Shown: one piece after another, positions 1 through 5,569 of the stretch
Layout of the letters: the number at the start of each line of letters is the position of its first letter
Position numbering within the stretch: position 1 is the first letter of the stretch
NCBI GenBank assembly: GCA_043801445.1
Contig: JAZDMB010000007.1
Location: forward strand, 1-20,130
Direction: 5' to 3'
DNA from: JAZDFP01 sp043801445
Lineage (GTDB): Bacteria; Planctomycetota; MHYJ01; JACQXL01
DNA length: 20,130 nt
The notes under the pieces: generated by a model
Databases searched by the model: none
What the model was told of the DNA's origin: nothing
Seen by the model: only the letters and a program-made list of their open reading frames with translations
Position numbers and translations under genes: made by a program

Positions 1-445
1 AAGCGATAACCAGCGCCTCACCTACCAGCGCGGCGTCTACCGCCCAATAGGCTAGTTTCTGGATATCCGCTCGCTCTTTGATACCGCTCTCGCTGACCAC
101 GATCCGGTCTTTCGGGATAAGGTAACGCAGTTTTTTAGTCGTGTTCAAATCCACCATCAAAGTTTTAAGATCGCGGTTGTTAATGCCGATAATATCAGCC
201 CCGCTGGCTACGGCAATTTCAACTTCGGCCCGGTCATGCACCTCCACCAGGGAATCGAGGCCGAGAGACCGGCCTAGCGAAAGCAACTCGCCAAGCTGCT
301 CGCGTCCTAGTATGGCGGCAATCAGGAGTATCGCGTCAGCCCCGAAGGCCGCCGATTCATATACCTGGTAGGGATCAAAAATAAAGTCCTTCCTCAGCAG
401 AGGCAGGCTGACCTCCAGTATAGAACGAATCTCACGAATAATAGT
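1..445 (-). pseudogene. trpC: Indole-3-glycerol-phosphate synthase, 5'-truncated fragment
   Basis: TrpC makes indole-3-glycerol phosphate in tryptophan biosynthesis. Reading right to left, the fragment shows the TrpC barrel motifs in order: LPLLRKDFIFDPYQVYE (with the conserved lysine of LRKDF), GADAILLIAAIL, LVEVHD, IIGINNRDLKT, VVSESGI and ALVGEAL. The last roughly 20 residues lie beyond the window's left edge. The N-terminal third, including the catalytic motif usually read as AEIKRASPSKG, is absent: going upstream the frame passes through T-I-I-R-E-I-R-S-I and then meets the TAA that ends the neighbouring GxxExxY gene, which is in the same frame. No ATG, GTG or TTG lies between that stop and LEVSLPLL. 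The fragment is clearly more GC-rich than the rest of the window. It could be a gene broken by insertion plus deletion, or an assembly join at a repeat. The identity is certain; calling it a pseudogene is an inference. Confidence 0.88.
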
Positions 446-856
446 TTAATTAGCTATTCGTTTATATTCAACCTTCTTCTTTCCGAAATTGATAAGGATT
501 CCCAGTTTTAATCCGGTTGCTTTTAAGTATGAATAAACCTGTGCTTCAAATACCTCATTTAATTCGGAAATGGCTTTAAGTTCTAATATGATTTTATCTT
601 CTACTACTAAATCCAACCTAAAATCACCTAAATTCTCATCCTTATAAATAACTTTTACTAATTTCTGTGTTTCATAACTAATTCCTCTATCACGAAATTC
701 CCGGCATAATGCCTTTTCATATTTGTCTTCCGGATAACCGGGTCCAAGAATATTATGGACTTCAAATACCGCCTCCATTATTTTATAAGATAATTCCCTG
801 TGAATAAAATTGTCCATATTCGTGTTATTCGCCTAATTCGTGCTATTCGTGTTTTT
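424..856. mobile_element. Word-repeat inverted unit carrying GxxExxY copy 1
   Basis: The left arm (424-443, AACGAATCTCACGAATAAT) and the right arm (818-856, four ATTCG-type words spaced about 10 bp apart: ATTCGTG, ATTCGCC, ATTCGTG, ATTCGTG) are inverted relative to each other and enclose only the GxxExxY gene. The same words recur as an inverted pair at 17300-17390 without a gene inside. The arms are imperfect, and no target-site duplication is evident. Mobility is an inference from the matched arms and from the broken trpC at the left edge. Confidence 0.5.
446..817 (-). CDS. GxxExxY-family PD-(D/E)XK nuclease-like protein (copy 1)
   Basis: 123 residues, a full-length member of the GxxExxY family (PDDEXK_3-like), whose biological role is unknown. 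The naming motif is visible at G27-Y-P-E30-D-K-Y33, followed by the nuclease-fold core D69...E79-L-K81 and a conserved glutamine at Q93 before YSYLKATG; the C-terminal LGILINFG...YKRI is also typical. The start ATG directly abuts a run of ATTCGTG words (818-856), and the stop TAA lies next to more words of the same kind in inverted orientation (424-443). The gene therefore sits inside a repeat-bounded unit that has replaced the front of trpC. There is no recognisable Shine-Dalgarno sequence, since the upstream region is entirely repeat. Nuclease activity is inferred from the fold motifs only. Confidence 0.85.
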   Translation of the reverse strand: MDNFIHRELSYKIMEAVFEVHNILGPGYPEDKYEKALCREFRDRGISYETQKLVKVIYKDENLGDFRLDLVVEDKIILELKAISELNEVFEAQVYSYLKATGLKLGILINFGKKKVEYKRIAN

Positions 857-869
857 CTTTTACTTGACA

Positions 870-900
870 ATCTGTGTACATCTGTGTTAATCTGTGGTTT
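870..900 (+). repeat. ATCTGTGT-word repeat in the rpe 5' leader
   Basis: Three near-identical words (ATCTGTGTAC, ATCTGTGTTA, ATCTGTGGTT) spaced about 10 bp end five bases before the rpe start codon, so they form its untranslated leader. Words of the same type occur in inverse orientation upstream of the DUF366 gene (7013-7045). Confidence 0.7.
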
Positions 901-905
901 ATATT

Positions 906-1649
906 ATGCCAAACATTCAAGTTAGCGCAAGTATTCTTTCAGCTGATTTTGCCTGCCTGAAGAAAGTAATTAAAAAATGCGAGGATTCGGGAATTGATTC
1001 CATTCATCTGGATATAATGGACGGTCATTTCGTGCCGAATATTACATTCGGTCCGGTCGTGGTCAAGGCAATCAGACCGCTGACTAAACTGCCGATGGAT
1101 GCCCACCTGATGATAGAAAATCCCGATTGGTATATCGAAGATTTCGCCAAAGCCGGCGCTGATATTATCAGTGTGCATATTGAATGCTTTGGCAAACTCA
1201 AGAAACATTGCCAAGGGCTTGATAAGTTTCCCAAAGAGATTGAATCAGTGGACGAAGCAAAATTGCTTGCAGTAATCAAAAAGATAAAGTCAACCGGAAA
1301 GAAAGCCAGCATTACCTTTAATCCGGGCAGTCCTCTATGTGTTACTGATAAGATTCTGAAAGAATTAGATGAGGTTTTGATAATGTCAGTTAATCCGGGT
1401 TTTGCCGGTCAGGGATTTATGCCTGAGGCTTTGCCAAAAATAAGAGAACTGAGAAAAATATACAAAGGTGATATAAAGGTAGATGGCGGTATAAATGATA
1501 AAACAGCGCCTGAAGCAGTTAGAGCCGGCGCTAATGTTCTGGTTACCGCGAGTTATTTCTTTAATGCAACAGACCCGAAAAAGGCGGTGCAAATACTAAA
1601 ATCTGTCACAGAGACACAGAGCGCACAGAGGCGACACACGAATAATTAA
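906..1649 (+). CDS. rpe: Ribulose-phosphate 3-epimerase
   Basis: Interconverts ribulose 5-phosphate and xylulose 5-phosphate in the cytoplasmic pentose phosphate pathway. Numbered from the ATG at 906 (an upstream in-frame GTG at 894 lies in a repeat and is unlikely), the metal and catalytic residues are in place: H34 and D36 in IHLDIMDG, H67 in DAHLM, and D193 in KVDGGI. The phosphate-binding loop MSVNPGFAGQGF is also intact. At 247 residues it is longer than the usual roughly 220. About 20 extra residues follow HIECFGKL (near residues 98-121), and the last 14 residues (from V234) are encoded by a CACAGAGA word repeat that also forms one arm of a palindrome. Transaldolase follows 53 bp downstream on the same strand, consistent with a pentose-phosphate pair. 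Identification is firm. Confidence 0.95.
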   Translation: MPNIQVSASILSADFACLKKVIKKCEDSGIDSIHLDIMDGHFVPNITFGPVVVKAIRPLTKLPMDAHLMIENPDWYIEDFAKAGADIISVHIECFGKLKKHCQGLDKFPKEIESVDEAKLLAVIKKIKSTGKKASITFNPGSPLCVTDKILKELDEVLIMSVNPGFAGQGFMPEALPKIRELRKIYKGDIKVDGGINDKTAPEAVRAGANVLVTASYFFNATDPKKAVQILKSVTETQSAQRRHTNN

Positions 1650-1688
1650 ATTTAATTTATTTCTCCGTGGTCTCTGTGTCTCTGTGGC
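1606..1688. repeat. CACAGAGA palindromic element bridging the rpe end and tal leader
   Basis: The left arm at 1606-1633 begins TCACAGAGACACAGAG; the right arm at 1663-1688 reads CTCCGTGG followed by TCTCTGTGTCTCTGTGGC. The two are inverted copies with few mismatches and an AT-rich loop of about 29 bp. The left arm codes for the final residues of Rpe, the rpe stop codon lies in the loop, and the right arm ends next to the AAAAGGA ribosome site of tal. A partial copy (GTCTCTGTGGCAA) lies at about 5540-5552, and a further word lies near 12408-12417. Confidence 0.8.
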
Positions 1689-1702
1689 AAAAGGATTTTA
1701 TT

Positions 1703-2797
1703 ATGAATAAATTAATTGAATTATCTAAATTAGGCCAGAGTATCTGGTATGATAACGTAGAGCGCAAGCTCCTCAAAAACGGCGAGATAAAACGGCTCAT
1801 CACCGAAGACGCTATCACAGGCGTAACTTCTAATCCGTCTATCTTTGAAAAGGCAATCACCTCATCTACTGACTATGACGAGGATATTTACTCGTTAGCC
1901 AAAGCCGGTAAGAATATAGAGGAAATCTATGAGGCGATAACGATTAAAGATATTATCGCCACCTGCGATTTATTACAGAATATATATATAAAGAGCGGTT
2001 ATTGTGACGGTTATGTCAGCATTGAAGTCTCTCCTGATTATGCATACAATACAGAGAAAACCTTAGAATCAGCCCGCCGGATTTTTAGGGCAATCAATAG
2101 GCCTAATATCCTGATTAAAGTGCCGGGAACTAAAGAAGGATTTGAGGCAGTTAAACAGCTTATAGCCGAGGGTATCAATGTTAATATTACCCTTCTGTTT
2201 TCACAGAACCATTATGTAAAGACCTTCGATGCTTATATCCAAGGACTTAAGCAGCGTCTTAATAAAGGACTGGATATAAATAATATTTTTTCTGTTGCCA
2301 GTGTTTTTATCAGCAGAATAGATACGGCGATAGACAAGATAGTGGAACAGCGTAGAGCGGAGAGCGTGGAGCGTATAGTAAAGGGGAAAACGGCTGTAGC
2401 AAATGCCAAGATTATTTACCAACTTCATAATAAAATAATCAGCGGTAATGATTTTCAATCACTGCAAAAGAATGGAGCTAAAATCCAGAAGATAGTCTGG
2501 GCAAGCACCAGCACCAAAAATCCGGCATATGCTGATACGATGTATGTGGATGAACTTATTGCGCCGGATACAATTAATACCGTACCGCCCCAGACGATTC
2601 TTGCTTTTAAGGACCACGGTAAGCCGGCGATAACTACCGATAAAAATCCGGATGAAGCGCAAAAGATATTGAGAACACTACACGATAATGGTATTGATAC
2701 TAATAAAATCTGTGATGAGATACAAAAGGACGGCATAAAGGCATTTAAGGATTCGTATTACAAGGCGCTCAAGGCGATTGAGAATAAAATAAAATGA
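1703..2797 (+). CDS. tal: Transaldolase (long form)
   Basis: Transfers dihydroxyacetone units between sugar phosphates in the non-oxidative pentose phosphate pathway. The 364 residues begin MNKLIELSKLGQSIWYDN, the usual start of the long Tal family, which fixes the start at 1703 with AAAAGGA upstream; an in-frame GTG at 1667 is repeat sequence. Visible family motifs are GVTSNPSIFEKAI (residues 40-52), VSIEVSP, the Schiff-base lysine K139 in NILIKVPGT, GINVNITLLFS, and WASTSTKNPAYADTMYV (266-282). A patch at residues 216-225 (EQRRAESVER) is encoded by GAGCG-type words like the intergenic repeats elsewhere; it falls in a stretch that varies in the family. The stop codon abuts an inverted repeat at 2798. 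Confidence 0.95.
   Translation: MNKLIELSKLGQSIWYDNVERKLLKNGEIKRLITEDAITGVTSNPSIFEKAITSSTDYDEDIYSLAKAGKNIEEIYEAITIKDIIATCDLLQNIYIKSGYCDGYVSIEVSPDYAYNTEKTLESARRIFRAINRPNILIKVPGTKEGFEAVKQLIAEGINVNITLLFSQNHYVKTFDAYIQGLKQRLNKGLDINNIFSVASVFISRIDTAIDKIVEQRRAESVERIVKGKTAVANAKIIYQLHNKIISGNDFQSLQKNGAKIQKIVWASTSTKNPAYADTMYVDELIAPDTINTVPPQTILAFKDHGKPAITTDKNPDEAQKILRTLHDNGIDTNKICDEIQKDGIKAFKDSYYKALKAIENKIK
2350..2378 (+). repeat. GAGCG-word run inside tal
   Basis: A short run of words built on GAGCG (GCGTAGAGCG, GAGAGCG, TGGAGCG) encodes residues near 217-225 of transaldolase in frame. It resembles the short-period repeats between genes in this window but has no second copy here, so it may be chance. Confidence 0.35.
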
Positions 2798-3239
2798 AAC
2801 CGCAGATTATGCGGATAATATGGCTAAGTTATTATATGAAGAAATTACCGGGAAAATTATTGCTGCGGCTATAGAAGTTCATCGGAATCTTGGTTCTGGG
2901 TTCTTAGAAGCAGTTTATGCGGAAGCATTAGCATATGAGTTAAAACAAATTGGACTGAATTTTGTAAGGGAACAAGAACTTAAAATCAAATATAAAAATA
3001 TATTTTTAGAGAAGACTTATCGGACAGATTATATAGTGGAAAATTGTATCTTGGTTGAGAATAAAGCAACTAATGAATTAACTAAAATAGATGAAGCGCA
3101 AATGTTCAATTATTTAAAGGTAACGGATAAAAAATTAGGATTATTATTCAACTATGGTACACCAAGCTTAGAATGGAAGCGGATTATTTGCGAACAATAT
3201 AAAACAAACAAATCAGCCCCATCCGCATAATCCGCGGTT
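2798..3239. mobile_element. GxxExxY cassette bounded by 19-bp inverted repeats
   Basis: The left end, AACCGCAGATTATGCGGAT (2798-2816), and the right end, ATCCGCATAATCCGCGGTT (3221-3239), are inverted copies matching at 18 of 19 positions. Only one gene lies between them: it starts three bases inside the left repeat and its TAA stop lies within the right repeat. The left repeat begins at the first base after the tal stop codon. Two gene-less relatives with the same ends lie at 3270-3363 and 12268-12337, so the ends belong to a repeat family and are not a local coincidence. No clear target-site duplication is visible. Transposition is an inference. Confidence 0.6.
2820..3230 (+). CDS. GxxExxY-family PD-(D/E)XK nuclease-like protein (copy 2)
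   Basis: 136 residues, a diverged paralogue of the gene at 446-817. The motif is G27-F-L-E30-A-V-Y33; the nuclease-fold residues D70...E80-N-K82 and Q94 (EAQMFNYLK) lie at nearly the same positions as in the first copy, and the C-terminal LGLLFNYG...WKRI is conserved. The start lies directly after the left inverted repeat with no evident Shine-Dalgarno sequence. The last residues (about KSAPSA) and the stop codon are encoded by the right inverted repeat, so the repeat forms part of the protein. Family function is not established; nuclease activity is inferred from the motifs. Being enclosed by the repeats suggests a link to the palindromic elements. Confidence 0.87.
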   Translation: MAKLLYEEITGKIIAAAIEVHRNLGSGFLEAVYAEALAYELKQIGLNFVREQELKIKYKNIFLEKTYRTDYIVENCILVENKATNELTKIDEAQMFNYLKVTDKKLGLLFNYGTPSLEWKRIICEQYKTNKSAPSA

Positions 3240-3269
3240 ACGAGCTGAGAATAATATAATTTAAAAGGC

Positions 3270-3363
3270 AACCACTGATTATGCGGATTAAACGGATTTA
3301 ATTAATATCCTACCCACCTGACCGGTAATCCAGGCGGGCAGATCAGCCTAATCCGCGGTTACG
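3270..3363. repeat. Gene-less palindromic element of the GATTATGCGGAT family
   Basis: The left end AACCACTGATTATGCGGATT (3270-3289) and the right end ATCAGCCTAATCCGCGGTTA (3342-3361) are imperfect inverted copies of the ends of the GxxExxY cassette just upstream. The middle contains a smaller hairpin, CCCACCTG paired with CAGGCGGG, around ACCGGT. It ends six bases before the next gene's first possible start codon and occupies most of the gap between the two nuclease genes. Confidence 0.75.
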
Positions 3364-3369
3364 TAGTTT

Positions 3370-4341
3370 ATGATATCAGAATTATTAAAAGAATACGGCG
3401 TAAGGAAAATGGCGGACAGGCCCAAATATCCCAAAGAGAAACACTGGCCCTCTGATGTGGCAAAGTGTTTGAGGGCGCTGGTGTATCAATGGCGCGGGGA
3501 ATCCGTGGAAGCGCCGGATGGGCGGTTATTTTTTATATTCAGCGACGGCGACCTCCATCATAAAATTATCGTCCAGCAACTAGAGGATACCGGCAAGGTA
3601 GCGGTAATAATGAAAGAGGCGCCGCTTCGCGACCCGGAACGTAATATCTCCGGCAAATTGGATGCCCTGATAAAACTCAATAATAAACACTATGTGCTGG
3701 AAATAAAATCCATCAACCGCTATGGTTTCGATGAAATTATGCGCGACGGGCCCAAAGAGGACCACTCCATTCAACTGCAACTCTATTTACATTTCGTCCA
3801 GAACATTTACAAGATAGACACGCAACAGGGAGTGCTTCTTTATAAATGCAAGGATACGGCGCGTTTCTATGATTTCCTGATTGATTATAACGAACTTATC
3901 GTCAAAGACTTTTTCGAGCGTCTCAAACTGGTAGAAGAACATGTTGCCAAAAAGACCTTGCCTGATAGACCATTTGAAATTACAGATTGGCATTGCCGCT
4001 ATTGTGATTATAAAAAAATATGCTGGGTCGGAGTGGGCGGAAAAAAGATTGTGGATCTCAGCAATGATGAAATAGCTCAGGCGCTCGGTATTCTTCTTGA
4101 TACCAAAGAAAAACGCAAAGTGCTTGATAAAGAGGAAGAGGAATTGACCGCTCTGGTAAAAACACAATTGGAGCAGAAGAATATTACTGTCGGTAAAATC
4201 GGCGATTATATGGTGGAATTGAAGGAGATGACCCAGAAACGGCTTGATACCCAAAAACTCATCGAACATTTTAAGGAAGAAATAGAGCCTTTTTACAAGA
4301 CCACTATTTCCAAACGGTTAGATATAAGGGAGGAGTTATGA
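3370..4341 (+). CDS. Cas4-like / RecB-family nuclease with Cys cluster
   Basis: 323 residues with a PD-(D/E)XK nuclease core typical of the Cas4/RecB group: H63 in GDLHHK, D98 in GKLDAL, E111-I-K113, and Q135/Q137-Y139 in QLQLY. Four cysteines fit an iron-sulfur cluster: C33 in KCLRALVY, and C209, C212 and C218 in WHCRYCDYKKIC. This predicts a DNA exonuclease. A further charged domain of about 90 residues (from about 230 on) follows that core, as seen in some phage-type relatives. No cas genes or CRISPR array are present in the window, so a role in adaptation is not supported. The start could be 3370 or the second methionine at 3409, which has AAGGAA just upstream. The stop overlaps the next start (ATGA), implying translational coupling. 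Confidence 0.8.
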   Translation: MISELLKEYGVRKMADRPKYPKEKHWPSDVAKCLRALVYQWRGESVEAPDGRLFFIFSDGDLHHKIIVQQLEDTGKVAVIMKEAPLRDPERNISGKLDALIKLNNKHYVLEIKSINRYGFDEIMRDGPKEDHSIQLQLYLHFVQNIYKIDTQQGVLLYKCKDTARFYDFLIDYNELIVKDFFERLKLVEEHVAKKTLPDRPFEITDWHCRYCDYKKICWVGVGGKKIVDLSNDEIAQALGILLDTKEKRKVLDKEEEELTALVKTQLEQKNITVGKIGDYMVELKEMTQKRLDTQKLIEHFKEEIEPFYKTTISKRLDIREEL

Positions 4342-4568
4342 TATTCAAGATAGTTTATGCCTTAAGAATTATTGCGGCTTGCTTGATAGTCCTTTTTGTA
4401 TTGGACCATTTTCTGAAATGGAATATGGGTAAAAGCCTGATAGTTATTATTGCGCTTTTTTTATTGGTGTATGTTATTATGAGCATGATAGCGGTTTTTG
4501 TCAGATTCCGCATGATATCCCGACCACTACCCAAAACACCTCCTCAAGAAGATGAAAAAGTTTCGTGA
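4338..4568 (+). CDS. Small two-helix membrane protein, function unknown
   Basis: 76 residues: one hydrophobic segment near residues 5-25, a second near 32-56, then a short polar, proline-rich tail (PLPKTPPQEDE). I recognise no family. The start codon overlaps the stop of the nuclease gene and is preceded by a strong GGGAGGAG ribosome site, and its own end overlaps the acyltransferase start by 17 bp, so it is a genuine member of a coupled three-gene unit. The tail is probably cytoplasmic because of the adjacent R and K residues; that is inference. Confidence 0.7.
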   Translation: MIFKIVYALRIIAACLIVLFVLDHFLKWNMGKSLIVIIALFLLVYVIMSMIAVFVRFRMISRPLPKTPPQEDEKVS

Positions 4569-5472
4569 ACCCCGCCCCCCGATGTTCATCGGGAGGCTGG
4601 GTGAATTTATAGAATATTATTTACTAAGAATAATAACCTCTTTTTTATTAGCACTTCCATTGGATTACTCGTTAAAAGTTGCCCGGCTTTTAGGCGAGAC
4701 CTTCAATGCTTTTTCTATTAAATTCAGGAAAAGGGGTTATCAGCACCTAAAGATGGCATATCCCTCGAAAACTCCCGACGAAATAAGGCATATCTTAAAA
4801 GGCGTTTTTGAGCATTTTGGTATGATTTTAGTGGAAATTCTTTCTTTCCCGCGGAAGATTCGGCTTTATAACTATGATAAATATTTAGAAATTAAAGGGA
4901 TAGAACTTATAGACGAGGGCTTGAAAAAAGGCAATGGAGTAATACTTATTTCGGCTCATTTCGGCAACTGGGAATTATGCGGTTATATGATGAGTATGAT
5001 GGGTTACCAATTAATTTCTGTGGCTCGTTTTATGCCTAATCCGTTAGTCGATTCGCTTCTTAATTATTCCCGCCGGTATCAGGGACAAAAGATTATTTAT
5101 AAGGAAAATGCTTTAAAGGATATGATGAAGACGTTGAAGGATAATAAGATTCTCGGCATGATTGTAGACCAGGATGCCAGGAGCAGCGGTATTTTCGTTG
5201 ACTTTATGGGTATGAAATCTTCTACGATTCCTTCGCCGGCATTATTGCATCTAAGATTTAATTCGCCGATTATTTTATTTACCTGTTGCCGTTCAAAGGC
5301 TAACAAGTTTTGCTATACGCTTTCTTTTGAAAGATGTATTTTGCCGGAAATTAAATCTGAGACAGCGGTACAACAAATCACCCAATCATATACATCTCAG
5401 ATAGAAAATGCAATTCATAAACATCCTGAACAATGGATGTGGCTTCATAGACGCTGGAAGACAAAGCCTTAA
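4552..5472 (+). CDS. LpxL/HtrB-type lysophospholipid or lipid A acyltransferase
   Basis: 306 residues, the usual size for inner-membrane acyltransferases that add secondary acyl chains to lipid A. The catalytic HX4E motif is H136-F-G-N-W-E141 (ISAHFGNWEL), preceded by EGLKKGNGVILI and followed by DQDARSSGIFVDFMG. An N-terminal hydrophobic stretch (YYLLRIITSFLLALPL) provides the membrane anchor. It implies a lipid A-like outer leaflet, but the exact substrate cannot be read from the sequence. Residues 9-15 (PPMFIGR) are encoded by the palindrome CCCGATGTTCATCGGG, which also occurs inside lysC. The gene overlaps the preceding small membrane protein gene. An alternative start at 4582 lies within the palindrome. 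Confidence 0.87.
   Translation: MKKFREPRPPMFIGRLGEFIEYYLLRIITSFLLALPLDYSLKVARLLGETFNAFSIKFRKRGYQHLKMAYPSKTPDEIRHILKGVFEHFGMILVEILSFPRKIRLYNYDKYLEIKGIELIDEGLKKGNGVILISAHFGNWELCGYMMSMMGYQLISVARFMPNPLVDSLLNYSRRYQGQKIIYKENALKDMMKTLKDNKILGMIVDQDARSSGIFVDFMGMKSSTIPSPALLHLRFNSPIILFTCCRSKANKFCYTLSFERCILPEIKSETAVQQITQSYTSQIENAIHKHPEQWMWLHRRWKTKP
4578..4593. repeat. CCCGATG palindrome inside the acyltransferase N-terminus
   Basis: CCCGATGTTCATCGGG is a 7-bp perfect stem with a 2-base loop. The same palindrome with one loop change (CCCGATGTCCATCGGG) is found in frame inside lysC at 12017-12032. Here it encodes residues 9-14 of the acyltransferase, ahead of the first conserved segment. Confidence 0.75.
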
Positions 5473-5533
5473 AGTTAGAAGTTAAAAGTTAAAAGTCCTA
5501 ACTTTTTACTTACTACTTTTTACTTTTGACTTT
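5471..5533. repeat. AAAAGT-word palindromic element after the acyltransferase gene
   Basis: The left arm (5471-5498) repeats AAGTTA/AAAAGT words and the right arm (5500-5533) is its inverse (ACTTTTTACTT, ACTACTTTTTACTTTTGACT). The acyltransferase TAA stop overlaps the first bases of the left arm. In RNA it would fold into a long AU-rich hairpin with uridine runs, so it may also end transcription between this gene and the convergent CPBP gene. A half copy (AAGTCCTACTTTTTACTTTT) lies at 12441-12460. Confidence 0.75.
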
Positions 5534-5569
5534 ATGATCGTCTCTGTGGCAAGGTTTTAATAGAGATTC

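Noticed and set aside
141..371. Open frame of 76 codons on the + strand, rich in Ser and Arg
   Set aside because: It is the antisense shadow of the trpC fragment, whose motifs are clear on the other strand.
424..856. CRISPR array, considered because of the evenly spaced ATTCGTG words
   Set aside because: The words are only about 7 bp with 3-bp gaps; there are no spacers of 30 bp or more and no cas1/cas2 nearby.
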